Assembly: GCA_019415705.1 (NCBI GenBank)
Contig: DXYS01000086.1
Location: forward strand, 1-61,457
From: Bacteroidales bacterium
GTDB lineage: Bacteria; Bacteroidota; Bacteroidia; Bacteroidales; Muribaculaceae
Direction: 5' to 3'
Length of the DNA: 61,457 nucleotides
Made by a program: the position numbers and the translations under genes. Positions within the stretch are counted from its first letter, which is position 1; every line of letters begins with the position of its first letter. The notes beneath the pieces were generated by a model. That model searched no databases, was not told where the DNA came from, and saw only the letters and a list, made by a program, of their open reading frames with translations. Positions 1 to 8,697 of the stretch are shown piece after piece.

Positions 1-624
1 CGTAAGGAGCACGTGGTGCTTAAGGGCGTGACATTCTCGGTCGAATCGGGGGAATTTGTCTACCTCATCGGAAAGGTCGGCAGCGGCAAGAGTTCGCTGC
101 TCAAGTCACTGTATGCTGAGGTGCCTGTCGAGACGGGCGAAGCGCGTATCTTTGACTATGATCTGCTGACCATAAAGCGTAAGCAGATACCGTTTCTACG
201 CCGCAAGATAGGTATTGTGTTTCAGGACTTTCAGCTGTTGACTGACCGGAATGTCTATTCCAACTTGGAGTTTGTTTTGGACGCCACCGGGTGGAAAGAC
301 AAGGACGCCAAGGAGCAACGCATTGAGGAAGTGCTCAAAGAGGTGGGCATGACCAACAAGTCATACAAGATGCCCCACGAACTCTCCGGAGGCGAGCAGC
401 AGCGCATCGTCATAGCTCGCGCACTGCTCAACAAGCCTGAACTGATTATCGCTGACGAGCCCACCGGCAACCTCGACCCCGAGACCGGCGAGCAGATTAT
501 CAATCACCTCTATCAGATTGCCCGCACCGGCACGGCAGTCATCGTCGCGACACACAATCTTGCGATGCTCGATCGTTTCAGCGGGCGTGTGCTGAAGTGT
601 GAGGGCAAACAGCTAATTCAGTGA
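1..624 (+). CDS. ftsE: Cell division ATP-binding protein FtsE (5' end missing)
   Basis: ABC ATPase subunit of the FtsEX complex, which sits at the septal inner membrane and activates peptidoglycan hydrolases during division. The reading frame is open from base 1 and lacks only about 20 N-terminal residues; the GTG at 13 is internal, because the preceding in-frame residues already belong to the fold. Visible motifs: a Walker A loop around bases 70-96 (VGSGKSS), the FtsE-typical stretch RRKIGIVFQDFQLL, the LSGGEQQR signature, and Walker B with D-loop (LIIADEPTGNLD). The gene is followed after 10 bp by an ABC-F gene on the same strand. FtsX is not in the window. A LolD/MacB-type ATPase is the main alternative, but the FQDFQLL motif favours FtsE. 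Confidence 0.87.
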   Translation, partial: RKEHVVLKGVTFSVESGEFVYLIGKVGSGKSSLLKSLYAEVPVETGEARIFDYDLLTIKRKQIPFLRRKIGIVFQDFQLLTDRNVYSNLEFVLDATGWKDKDAKEQRIEEVLKEVGMTNKSYKMPHELSGGEQQRIVIARALLNKPELIIADEPTGNLDPETGEQIINHLYQIARTGTAVIVATHNLAMLDRFSGRVLKCEGKQLIQ

Positions 625-634
625 CGAAGCGGCC

Positions 635-2500
635 ATGGCATCATTTGTTCAGCTCGAAAATCTGACAAAGAGCGTTGGCGAGCGCATGCTCTTCGCTGAC
701 CTGACCTTCGGCATCGAGGAAGGTGACAAAGTGGGCATCGTAGCCAAGAACGGCACCGGCAAGTCAACGCTCCTGAGTATCATAGCGGGACACGACGTAC
801 CTGACAGCGGTAAGGTCATCTCCCGCAACGACATCAAAGTAGCCTATCTTGAGCAGACACCGCATTTCGCCGAAGGGCAGACTGTAATCGAGGCTTGTCT
901 CGACGACGGCAGCCCGGTTGCCTCAGCCGTACGTGAGTATGAGCTGGCAAGCGCGTCAGGCGACGCATCGCGCATCAGCGAGGCCGCACACCGCATGGAC
1001 GCACTCTCGGCGTGGGACTACGAAGACCGTGTCCGTCAGCTGCTGACGTCGCTGCATATTACTGACTTTGACCGCCCGATTAATGTGATGTCAGGTGGAC
1101 AGAAAAAGCGTGTGGCCATAGCCCGCGCCATCATGCAGCAGCCCGACCTTATCATACTCGACGAGCCTACCAACCATCTTGACATAGACGTAATCGAATG
1201 GCTTGAGAACTATCTCAAACGCCAACGTCTGACCATACTGATGGTTACTCATGACCGTTATTTCCTCGACCGCGTATGCTCGCGCATTATCGAGTTAGAC
1301 AACTCGACGGCATATATTTATGACGGCAATTATGATTACTATCTGCGCCGCCGCGCCGAGCGCATCGAGGCCATGAATGCCGAACTCGTGCGCGTGCGCA
1401 ACACATTGCGCCGCGAGCAGGAGTGGATGAGCCGTCAGCCTCAGGCTCGTGCCGGGAAGGCGCGATTCCGTATCGACAGCTACTATGACCTCAAAGAGCG
1501 GGCATCGGTGCGTTACCGCGACGACAATGTCAACCTCACTGTGGGCTCGAGCTACATCGGCAGCAAGATTTTTGAGGCAAAACATATCTCCAAACGTTTC
1601 GGCGATAAGGTGATTCTCGATGACTTCAACTATGTTTTCGCCCGCTATGAGAAATTAGGCATTGTCGGCGCCAACGGCGTGGGCAAATCTACGTTCATCA
1701 AGCTCCTTCAGGGGCTTTGTGGGCCGGACAGCGGCGAATTTGAAATCGGAGAGACTGTAAGATTCGGTTATTACAGTCAGGACGGCATCGCCTTTGACGA
1801 CAATAAGAAGGTTATTGACGCCGTGACCGAGATTGCCGAAGATATCGAACTTGAGGGATTGCATGTTGCCCCGATGCAGTATCTGCAGAAGTTTCTCTTC
1901 TCTGTGCCCGACCAGCAAAAATATATCCACACGCTGTCGGGCGGCGAGCGTTGCCGTCTTCACCTCGCGACTGTGCTGATGCGTCAGCCTAATTTCCTTA
2001 TACTCGACGAGCCGACCAATGACCTTGACATCGTCACTCTCGGCATCCTCGAGGAGTATCTCGCATCATTCAAAGGCTGTGTGATTGTCATCAGCCATGA
2101 CCGCTATTTCTTAGACAATGTCGTAGACCATATATTTGTGATGGAGGGTGGGGGGCAAATCAAGGATTTCCCCGGCACATACACGGAGTATCGTCAGTGG
2201 AGCGACGAGCGTGAGCGTCAGCAGCGGGCCGAGGCTCAACCGACAAAGGCTGTCGAAGTCAAATCCGAGCGACGACACACCAGCAGCGCCCAAAAGATGA
2301 CTTACAAAGAGCGTCAGGAATTCGAGACTTTGGAGCGTGAGTTAGAGCAACTTAATGCAGAGCGCGCTGAATTGGATGCACTCTTTAACAGTGGCGAGAC
2401 TATTTCCGATATTGCCGAGAAGTCGTCGCGCTATACTTCACTTGTCGAGCTCATCGATGAGAAGGAAATGCGCTGGCTCGAACTCTCTGAAAAAGTCTAA
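635..2500 (+). CDS. ABC-F family ATPase, Uup-like
   Basis: Soluble duplicated ABC ATPase of the ABC-F class, whose members act on ribosomes rather than on transport. Domain 1 has Walker A NGTGKST and signature MSGGQKKR followed by LIILDEPTNHLD. Domain 2 has NGVGKST, LSGGERCR and FLILDEPTNDLD. An arginine-rich linker of about 80 residues lies between the two domains. The C-terminus (about residues 545-621) is a charged coiled coil of the ABC_tran_CTD/Uup type. There are no membrane segments. It starts 10 bp after ftsE and is probably co-transcribed. Its last 63 bp overlap, tail to tail, the end of the HAD gene on the other strand. The exact ABC-F subfamily cannot be fixed from sequence reading alone. 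Confidence 0.9.
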   Translation: MASFVQLENLTKSVGERMLFADLTFGIEEGDKVGIVAKNGTGKSTLLSIIAGHDVPDSGKVISRNDIKVAYLEQTPHFAEGQTVIEACLDDGSPVASAVREYELASASGDASRISEAAHRMDALSAWDYEDRVRQLLTSLHITDFDRPINVMSGGQKKRVAIARAIMQQPDLIILDEPTNHLDIDVIEWLENYLKRQRLTILMVTHDRYFLDRVCSRIIELDNSTAYIYDGNYDYYLRRRAERIEAMNAELVRVRNTLRREQEWMSRQPQARAGKARFRIDSYYDLKERASVRYRDDNVNLTVGSSYIGSKIFEAKHISKRFGDKVILDDFNYVFARYEKLGIVGANGVGKSTFIKLLQGLCGPDSGEFEIGETVRFGYYSQDGIAFDDNKKVIDAVTEIAEDIELEGLHVAPMQYLQKFLFSVPDQQKYIHTLSGGERCRLHLATVLMRQPNFLILDEPTNDLDIVTLGILEEYLASFKGCVIVISHDRYFLDNVVDHIFVMEGGGQIKDFPGTYTEYRQWSDERERQQRAEAQPTKAVEVKSERRHTSSAQKMTYKERQEFETLERELEQLNAERAELDALFNSGETISDIAEKSSRYTSLVELIDEKEMRWLELSEKV

Positions 2501-3061
2501 GGTCTTTTTTTCAGGCTCTACAAGTATATTTGTGCCGTTTGCGTTGGCGGCTATCAGCGGCGCGTCGTCGTGATGGTCTGTGATGACGGTGTCTAATCGG
2601 CAGCCGTTTTGTTCAAGCCATTTATTGACGGCCGCAAGTTTATTGTTGCCGCGACATTCAGTGAAACCGGGGTTATTGTCTGCCGCCGTAGCCACAAACT
2701 CGCTGTCCCAGATATAAGGGATGTAAAAATCGGGTGAGGCCGTCGCAAGCAAAATCTTGTGCCCGTCGGCAATATTCCTTGTGACAAGTTTCACAACGGC
2801 AGGATTGATTTTGGCTCTCATTTTCGCCCCGAAACTCCGCAGCATCTTTTCATCACGTGGTATGAGTGCAAGGCACTTGAATTTCATCTCTACATGGCTG
2901 ATGCACCCGAGCGCATAGAGTGACAGCAGCGTTGCGACTCGAGACGCCTTAATCAACCGACCTTTTGATACGAGATAGCGCAGGCCGTGGAGCATATAGG
3001 CCTTTAGTGTGCTGCATCTGACGTATGTGCCGTCAAGGTCAATAATCGTTGCCGGCCGCAT
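2438..3061 (-). CDS. HAD-superfamily phosphatase (phosphoserine phosphatase-like)
   Basis: Predicted soluble HAD hydrolase of 207 aa. Motif I is IIDLDGTY close to the N-terminus, which carries the nucleophilic Asp. Motif II is the LLATAS segment, and the acidic motif IV is TDHHDDAPL. A helical cap lies between motifs I and II, as in the SerB-like subclass. I chose the ATG at 3061, 5 nt after the preceding phosphoribosyltransferase gene; an upstream ATG at 3091 would add ten residues that overlap that gene. The gene ends inside the C-terminal coding region of the opposing ABC-F gene. Substrate unknown. The neighbouring phosphoribosyltransferase hints at nucleotide or sugar-phosphate salvage, which is only inference. 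Confidence 0.8.
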   Translation of the reverse strand: MRPATIIDLDGTYVRCSTLKAYMLHGLRYLVSKGRLIKASRVATLLSLYALGCISHVEMKFKCLALIPRDEKMLRSFGAKMRAKINPAVVKLVTRNIADGHKILLATASPDFYIPYIWDSEFVATAADNNPGFTECRGNNKLAAVNKWLEQNGCRLDTVITDHHDDAPLIAANANGTNILVEPEKKTLDFFREFEPAHFLLIDELDK

Positions 3062-3066
3062 GCTCT

Positions 3067-3621
3067 TTATTTCTTCATGTCGATTGACCACGGCGTGCGG
3101 ATAAGTGTCTGATTATCAAATAATGTATAATCGGGCCGATAAATCGGTGCGGGCGAGGTCACGGTCAGCACTGCGCTCTTGAATGTGACTGCGGGGTAGA
3201 CGGCCTGCAACTCTGTCATCACCTTGTGAAGTGTCGCGCCGCTGTCGACGGCATCATCAATGACTATCACACGGCTGACGCCGGACGAAATTTCAGGCAA
3301 ACGCAGTTTGGCAGTGTGCATATGGCTGCGACGCTTTACGAGGAAATGGGCCTCTGCGACTCTTATGCGGTCGACAAGTTTTGTCGGCAGACGCTTTAAA
3401 ATTCGAGAGACAGACTTTAACATTCGGCCTTTCGGCGGCCGGATGATGGAAATTTCCTCGGCCTTGACTCCGTCGAACATATATTGCTTCATCTTCGTAC
3501 CTTTCGACGGTATATAGATGGCAATCTCAGGCTCGAACTCACTGTCTGCGACAAGTTTCTCCAACTTACTGCAGGCCTCGGCGAAACGGGGCAAATCAAG
3601 TGTCAGTACCTTGAAATCCAT
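3067..3621 (-). CDS. Phosphoribosyltransferase-domain protein
   Basis: Type I phosphoribosyltransferase fold of 184 aa. The diagnostic PRPP-binding loop is at residues 118-130 (VIVIDDAVDSGAT), with the two acidic residues after the hydrophobic strand. An N-terminal strand-helix region and an upstream IYIPSKG segment fit the PRTase core. It lies between the GHL10 gene (13 bp gap) and the HAD gene (5 bp gap) on the minus strand, so the three probably form one transcript. The acceptor base cannot be told, because the hood region matches no named enzyme that I recognise. Members of this fold can also be regulatory. Confidence 0.78.
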   Translation of the reverse strand: MDFKVLTLDLPRFAEACSKLEKLVADSEFEPEIAIYIPSKGTKMKQYMFDGVKAEEISIIRPPKGRMLKSVSRILKRLPTKLVDRIRVAEAHFLVKRRSHMHTAKLRLPEISSGVSRVIVIDDAVDSGATLHKVMTELQAVYPAVTFKSAVLTVTSPAPIYRPDYTLFDNQTLIRTPWSIDMKK

Positions 3622-3634
3622 TAAAGCGACGATG

Positions 3635-5122
3635 TCATTTGATTTTTACAGGCTCGGACGGAGTCGACTCATTGTTAACTCGGTCGAGTGCAGTCACGAT
3701 GTAATAGCCCGGTTTTGTGACGACATAACTGTTCTCTCCGGTCACGGCGACGATATTATCACTGTCCTCGAGGTCAAAAGCTTTGTCATTGTCAAATCTG
3801 TAGATAACAAACCTGACGGCATCTGATGCGGCATTGCGCAGCGTTGGGGCGTCCCATGTCAACTGTCGTCCGTTGGCTTTGAGTGAAACAACAGACTCGG
3901 GTCCTTCGCTCTGTAGCCACGGGTAAACGGGCACGAGTGCCGGCGTAGACTGTTGGTTAGTAGCGAGTGAGTCGGCCACACCGCGTGAGTTGCGTGTGAC
4001 AGAGTATGCCGGCCACCAGCAATTGCCATCGATATTCTTGGCCATGCGTGTCAGAGCTATCTTATGGTCGAGTTGCGTCGGATTGTTTGACGGGGCGAGG
4101 TCGGGTAATTTCATGGTCTTCTCTACATCCTGACCGACATAGACCGGACGTCCCGATGCATTTTTGTCCCACCAGTCTACAAGAACGAGATATGAGGCAC
4201 GAGGGTGCTCAAGCTCCCAATAAAGTTGAGGCATAAGATAGTCAACCCAACCCTTCTCGGCCCAGAGCAGCACGTCGGCATAGAGAGCGTCATAGTTCTG
4301 CAGGCCGTCAGTCTCGCTGCCGCGCGGGTCAGACTTCTTGTTGCGCCAGATGCCGAAGGGGCTGATGCCGAATCTGACCCAAGGTTTGATGGCCTTGATA
4401 CGTCCGTTGAGATCTTCTATGAGCAAATCGACATTTTTGCGTCGCCAGTCGCCGCGGTCGGTGCCTTTGCCGTAGCGTGCGTATGATTTGTCATCAGGGA
4501 AGTCGGTTTTTGCGGGGTAGGGATAGAAGTAGTCGTCGAAGTGTATGCCGTCGATGTCATATCGGCTCACGATATCGCATACCACATCGGCAATGTATTC
4601 GCGATTCTCGGGCAGAGCAGGGTCGAAATAAAGTTTGCCGTCATACCTGACAAAACGCTCGGGATGTTTATGGTAAATATGTCCCGCGGGCAGAGTCTGT
4701 TTCGGCGAAGATGTGACACGATAGGGGTTGAGCCACGCATGTAATTCCATGCCACGTTTGTGGGCCTCGTCGACCATAAAAGACAACGGGTCCCAGAATG
4801 GCTCGGGGGCTTTGCCGTCATCAGTGAGAAAACGGCTCCACGGCTCGATGTCGCTTTGATAGAAGGCGTCAGACTGCGGCCGTACCTGAAAGATGACAGC
4901 ATTTACGCCCGCATCCTTTAACTTGTCCAACTGGTCACGAAGGTAAGCCTTGTTTTGGTCAGTGGTCTGGTCGTGATACTGATTTTGGAAGATTGTGTGC
5001 ATCCATGCGCCGCGAAACTCTCTTTTGGGATTATCTGACGCTGCGGTGGTCATCTGCGATGCAAAAGCCGCGGCAACTGCGATTGTAAGACTATATTTCA
5101 GATTATTGAATGTAAATTTCAT
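3635..5122 (-). CDS. Exported glycosyl hydrolase-like 10 (GHL10/DUF187) family protein
   Basis: Secreted or outer-envelope protein of 495 aa. The N-terminus from the ATG at 5122 is a clear signal peptide (MKFTFNNLKYSLTIAVAAAF, cleaved near TTAA). The opening EFRGAWMHT and the following segments VIFQVRPQSDAFY, HAWLNPYRV and HFDDYFYPYP are hallmarks of the GHL10 TIM barrel. Characterised relatives such as Escherichia coli DigH cleave denuded peptidoglycan glycan strands, so a wall-remodelling role is likely. The last 100 residues look like a fibronectin type III domain. The longer reading from 5215 is rejected: it would place 31 residues before the signal peptide, over the promoter. First gene of the operon with the phosphoribosyltransferase and HAD genes. 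Confidence 0.85.
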   Translation of the reverse strand: MKFTFNNLKYSLTIAVAAAFASQMTTAASDNPKREFRGAWMHTIFQNQYHDQTTDQNKAYLRDQLDKLKDAGVNAVIFQVRPQSDAFYQSDIEPWSRFLTDDGKAPEPFWDPLSFMVDEAHKRGMELHAWLNPYRVTSSPKQTLPAGHIYHKHPERFVRYDGKLYFDPALPENREYIADVVCDIVSRYDIDGIHFDDYFYPYPAKTDFPDDKSYARYGKGTDRGDWRRKNVDLLIEDLNGRIKAIKPWVRFGISPFGIWRNKKSDPRGSETDGLQNYDALYADVLLWAEKGWVDYLMPQLYWELEHPRASYLVLVDWWDKNASGRPVYVGQDVEKTMKLPDLAPSNNPTQLDHKIALTRMAKNIDGNCWWPAYSVTRNSRGVADSLATNQQSTPALVPVYPWLQSEGPESVVSLKANGRQLTWDAPTLRNAASDAVRFVIYRFDNDKAFDLEDSDNIVAVTGENSYVVTKPGYYIVTALDRVNNESTPSEPVKIK

Positions 5123-5164
5123 GTTTTTTGTATAAGGTCGTTCGTATGTATTTTTAGATGAAGT

Positions 5165-5196
5165 CAAAGATACGAAAATTATTCGTAAGTTTGCAA
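5165..5196 (-). promoter_or_regulatory. Bacteroidota promoter for the GHL10 operon
   Basis: On the minus strand a perfect -7 box, TATCTTTG (5172-5165), lies 21 nt downstream of TTG (5196-5194). The -33 triplet touches the end of the -7 box of the divergent gene (5186-5193), so the two promoters share bases. The predicted start is about 35 nt upstream of the ATG at 5122. Confidence 0.6.
5186..5193 (+). promoter_or_regulatory. -7 box for the zinc-ribbon gene
   Basis: TAAGTTTG matches the TAnnTTTG consensus. No TTG is seen at the usual -33 spacing. The start would fall near 5197-5200, only a few bases before the ATG at 5203, so the mRNA would be almost leaderless. Confidence 0.5.
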
Positions 5197-5202
5197 TTAA
5201 TA

Positions 5203-5910
5203 ATGTCATCTGCAATGGAAGATATAGAACATAAGCTTTCGGTCACGGCCGACGAGTTGCGCGAAGAGATGACTCGGCGGAGATATGTCGAACTGTTATC
5301 GCAGCCCGAAGTCTTTCCTTCGGCAGAAAACTGGCAGTTTATCATTTCGCGGGCTCTTAAAGGCCTCGGGCCCGGTCTGTACCGCAAATATATTGTCTCT
5401 ACCTTGCTCGACCCCGCAAAACGCTGTGACTATCATCTCAATGCCATAACCAATTTCCCGGTCTATCTCGAAACTGTAGACCGCGCATACGCCCTTGAGA
5501 CTGTTTATGGTGATACGGAGTCATCGGAAGATGCTTTCCGAAAGCTTGTTTATCAATGTCGTCTTTTTGATGCCGGCCAGATTGGAGAACTACTCGCCGA
5601 CGGACGTATCTCGCTTGCCGTTTCGTTGCTTGAGGCTTATCAGCCCGAATATGACGGAGACAGCGTCGACGCGATGACATACCTATTGCGCCGGTTGCGT
5701 ACATTGCCGGCTCTCGGCTCGGTCGAAGACCGTCGCGGCATGTTCAAGACTGATCGTCGCTATATCTGTCCGAACGGACATGTCAACTCGGCCGACGCAA
5801 TGTTTTGCACAAATTGCGGACTCGATATCTTCGGACTTATTGAGAATGAACGTAAAGCCATAGATGCCTTTGCCGACCGCATCGACGCCCTGCGTGACCT
5901 GTTAGGATAA
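5203..5910 (+). CDS. Hypothetical protein with C-terminal zinc ribbon
   Basis: Protein of about 235 aa with no family that I recognise. Most of it is predicted helical and charged, without signal peptide or membrane segment, so it is probably cytoplasmic. Around residues 187-207 there is a CxxxH...CxxC ribbon (CPNGH then CTNCG), which should bind one zinc, followed by a short helix. The first ATG at 5158 lies upstream of the predicted transcription start (-7 box at 5186-5193) and is rejected; the ATG at 5203, or the one at 5215, fits. It is followed by the M3 peptidase, which has its own promoter, so co-transcription is uncertain. Confidence 0.7.
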   Translation: MSSAMEDIEHKLSVTADELREEMTRRRYVELLSQPEVFPSAENWQFIISRALKGLGPGLYRKYIVSTLLDPAKRCDYHLNAITNFPVYLETVDRAYALETVYGDTESSEDAFRKLVYQCRLFDAGQIGELLADGRISLAVSLLEAYQPEYDGDSVDAMTYLLRRLRTLPALGSVEDRRGMFKTDRRYICPNGHVNSADAMFCTNCGLDIFGLIENERKAIDAFADRIDALRDLLG

Positions 5911-5926
5911 ATGAACGCAGACGAGG

Positions 5927-5959
5927 TTTTGGCTATTTGCGCGAAATTTCGTAAATTTG
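5927..5959 (+). promoter_or_regulatory. Promoter for the M3 peptidase gene
   Basis: TTTTG (5927-5931), 20 bp, then TAAATTTG (5952-5959): a full Bacteroidota-type promoter. The ATG at 6000 lies about 35 nt after the expected start. Confidence 0.65.
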
Positions 5960-5999
5960 CATATAGGCCGTAGGCCAAATCTTTTTACACATTATCACG

Positions 6000-8123
6000 A
6001 TGAAAAAAATTTTATTACCGCTTTTTACTTTTGCAGCTCTTATGACATCAGCAAATAACCCCTTGGAGCGCCCGTTTGATTCGACTGTCCATGGAACGAT
6101 TCCTTTCTCGCAGATTGACAACACCATGTGGATGCCGGCCATCGACCGCGGCATCGCGCTCGCCAACTCAGAGATTGACGCCATAGTCAACAATCCGGCT
6201 GCTCCCGATTTCAAAAATACTATAGTCGCTTTGGAGCGCACAGGCGACGACCTCAACCGCGTGCTCAACGTCTTCTTCCCGCTGCTGTCGGCTGATGCCG
6301 ACGACGAGATGATGGCTCTAAGCGTCGAGGCTTCAAAGAAGCTCAGCGACTACTCGACAGCTATTATCCTCAACCAAGGTCTCTGGAACCGCGTCAAGGC
6401 GGTCTATGATATGAAGGACCGTCTGCATCTCAATGCAGAAGACAGCATGCTGCTGACCAAAACTTACGACTCGTTTGCACTCTCGGGTGCCAACCTTAAG
6501 GGAGACGACCGCGAGAAATTCCGTAAACTCAGCGCCGAACTATCCGAGCTGACCACACGTTTTGGCCAGAATGTGCTAAAGGAGCTCAACACATATGAAA
6601 TCATACTTGACAAGGATGACCTCTCCGGTCTCCCTGAAAGTTCTATAACCGCTGCTGCCGAGGCTGCCGCAGCCAAGGGCCACGAGGGTAAATATCTCTT
6701 CACCCTCGACCAGCCTGTCTACATGGCTTTCATGAAATACTCTGACCGTCGTGACCTGCGCGAGAAGATGTATAAGCTTTACTCATCACGCAACACCAAG
6801 GGTGAGTACAGTAATCTCGAACTCACCGGCCGCATAGCCGATCTGCGCCGTCAGATTGCAAACCTGCTTGGAGCAAAGACTTATGCCGATCACTCGCTGC
6901 AGCGCACAATGGCTCAGAAACCGGCAGCGGTCTACGACCTGCTTGACAGACTGAGAGACGCCTATCGTCCCGCCCTTAACGCCGAGCTCAAGGAACTTAC
7001 CGACTTCGCATCCAAGACTGAGGGCAAAAAGATGGAAATCAAACCATGGGATTACTCGTATTACTCAAACAAGCTCAAGGCAGAGAAATATAGTTTCGAC
7101 GAAGAGGCCATGCGCCCATACTTCGAGCTTGACAACGTCATCAGCGGTGTTTTCGGCCTCGCTACCAAACTTTATGGTCTTCAGTTCAAGTATAACCCCG
7201 CCATCGAGGTCTATCATCCTGACGTAAAGGCTTATGAGGTCAGTGATGAGAACGGCCGCTATATCGGCATTATCTATACTGATTTCTTCCCCCGCGCATC
7301 GAAGCGTCCCGGAGCATGGATGACAGGTTTCAAAGATCAGTTTATCACAGACGAAGGCGTTAACTCCCGACCTCAGGTTACTATCGTGATGAACTTCACC
7401 AAGCCTACCGCTGACAAGCCTTCGCTGCTCACGCCCTATGAGGTCGAGACTTTCCTGCATGAGTTCGGCCATGCGCTCCACGGCCTGCTCGCCGATACCA
7501 AATATCAGTCTCTCAGCGGCACAGCCGTTTACCGTGACTTTGTAGAGCTTCCCTCGCAATTTAACGAGAACTATCTTACTGAGAAAGAATTCCTTGACGG
7601 TTTCGCACGTCACTATAAGACCGGTGAGCCTATTCCTGCCGAACTTGTCGAGCGTCTTGTGGCTGCATCGCAGTATGGCGCAGCTTACTCTTGCATGCGT
7701 CAGCTCAATTTCGGCTATCTTGACATGGCATGGCACACCACCACCGAGCCTGTCAAGGATCCGGCCGCTTTTGAGAACGAGGCCATCAAACATGTCGAGA
7801 TTTTCCCTGCGGTCGACGGTACGATGATATCGACTCAGTTCAGCCATATCTTCTCGGGTGGATATGCGGCCGGCTATTATAGCTACAAATGGGCTGAGGT
7901 GCTTGATGCTGATGCATTTGCAGCGTTTAAGGAAAATGGTATCTTTGACCGCAAGACTGCCGACTCATTCCGCAATAATATTCTCACACGAGGCGGCACG
8001 GAAAATCCTGCTGAACTTTATCGTCGTTTCCGCGGTCAGGACCCGACAATCGATGCCCTTTTAATCCGCGACGGCATCAAAAAGGAGGCGCCCAAAAAGA
8101 TTACGTCTGTCAAACCCGATTGA
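6000..8123 (+). CDS. M3 family zinc metallopeptidase (Dcp/oligopeptidase A-like), exported
   Basis: Zinc peptidase of 707 aa, the usual length for the thimet oligopeptidase/peptidyl-dipeptidase family. The HExxH zinc motif is at residues 487-491 (LHEFGHALHG), and a downstream Glu sits in the conserved DFVELPSQ segment about 28 residues later. The conserved GYAAGYYSYKWAEVLDADAF block near the C-terminus is typical of M3 enzymes. The first 18 residues form a signal peptide (KKILLPLFTFAALMTSA), so the enzyme probably works in the periplasm on short peptides. It has its own promoter. Dcp (dipeptide release) and oligopeptidase A (endopeptidase) cannot be told apart here, although Bacteroidales copies are usually annotated as Dcp-like. 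Confidence 0.88.
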   Translation: MKKILLPLFTFAALMTSANNPLERPFDSTVHGTIPFSQIDNTMWMPAIDRGIALANSEIDAIVNNPAAPDFKNTIVALERTGDDLNRVLNVFFPLLSADADDEMMALSVEASKKLSDYSTAIILNQGLWNRVKAVYDMKDRLHLNAEDSMLLTKTYDSFALSGANLKGDDREKFRKLSAELSELTTRFGQNVLKELNTYEIILDKDDLSGLPESSITAAAEAAAAKGHEGKYLFTLDQPVYMAFMKYSDRRDLREKMYKLYSSRNTKGEYSNLELTGRIADLRRQIANLLGAKTYADHSLQRTMAQKPAAVYDLLDRLRDAYRPALNAELKELTDFASKTEGKKMEIKPWDYSYYSNKLKAEKYSFDEEAMRPYFELDNVISGVFGLATKLYGLQFKYNPAIEVYHPDVKAYEVSDENGRYIGIIYTDFFPRASKRPGAWMTGFKDQFITDEGVNSRPQVTIVMNFTKPTADKPSLLTPYEVETFLHEFGHALHGLLADTKYQSLSGTAVYRDFVELPSQFNENYLTEKEFLDGFARHYKTGEPIPAELVERLVAASQYGAAYSCMRQLNFGYLDMAWHTTTEPVKDPAAFENEAIKHVEIFPAVDGTMISTQFSHIFSGGYAAGYYSYKWAEVLDADAFAAFKENGIFDRKTADSFRNNILTRGGTENPAELYRRFRGQDPTIDALLIRDGIKKEAPKKITSVKPD

Positions 8124-8138
8124 TTACGTCCATAAAGG

Positions 8139-8645
8139 ATGTATATAGAGTCAAAGACCACATTTCGAAGCGAGCCCCGCAGATATATGCGCGGGCTCGC
8201 TTGGTCATGGCTTGCTGCAAGATGGTGGATTATAGCAGCCCCGTTAGCAGCTGTGGCTGTATGGGCCTGCTATGATATAAGAGCGGTTTATGTCGGACTG
8301 ATACTGTTGTTTATCGCTTTTCCGATGGCTCTTACTCTGGTATGGTTTGATTATGCCTTTTCGCCGACTACACGTCGCTCTGTAATGTCGAAACGACTTA
8401 TTGCAGACGAGCGAGGAGTGACGATAAGGTATCCAGATGATGCCGAAGAGAAAGTTGTTAGACCTGATGAATTTATGACATGGGATAAATTTATAAATTA
8501 TGCAGATAATGGCAGCTCTGTCATTCTGATTTTCGGAACGCGTCTCGACGAACGCATCGAAATACCCGCCGATGCGTTTGAAACTGACGAATGGAAAATT
8601 ATTAAAGAGCACCTTCCGCGCTACACTGAAGATACATTGGCCTGA
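8139..8645 (+). CDS. Small inner-membrane protein, YcxB-like
   Basis: Protein of 168 aa with two closely spaced hydrophobic helices (about residues 28-45 and 50-68) and a soluble C-terminal half. The layout, with a short N-terminal cytosolic part, a helical hairpin and then a small beta-rich domain containing ERGVTIRYPDD and a WDKF segment, resembles the YcxB-like domain of unknown function. It starts 15 bp after the M3 peptidase stop codon and is probably co-transcribed with it. No catalytic residues are apparent. Confidence 0.62.
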   Translation: MYIESKTTFRSEPRRYMRGLAWSWLAARWWIIAAPLAAVAVWACYDIRAVYVGLILLFIAFPMALTLVWFDYAFSPTTRRSVMSKRLIADERGVTIRYPDDAEEKVVRPDEFMTWDKFINYADNGSSVILIFGTRLDERIEIPADAFETDEWKIIKEHLPRYTEDTLA

Positions 8646-8697
8646 TACTGCAACATTGGCACAATCTTTGTGTTATAACTGATATAAGAACTTAATT

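Noticed and set aside
5123..5215. 31-residue N-terminal extension of the GHL10 protein
   Set aside because: It would precede a clean signal peptide and overlaps both divergent promoters.
7065..7847. 260-codon open frame antisense to the M3 peptidase
   Set aside because: It mirrors the codon bias of a well-supported gene, has no recognisable domain, promoter or start context, and overlaps the conserved HEFGH region.
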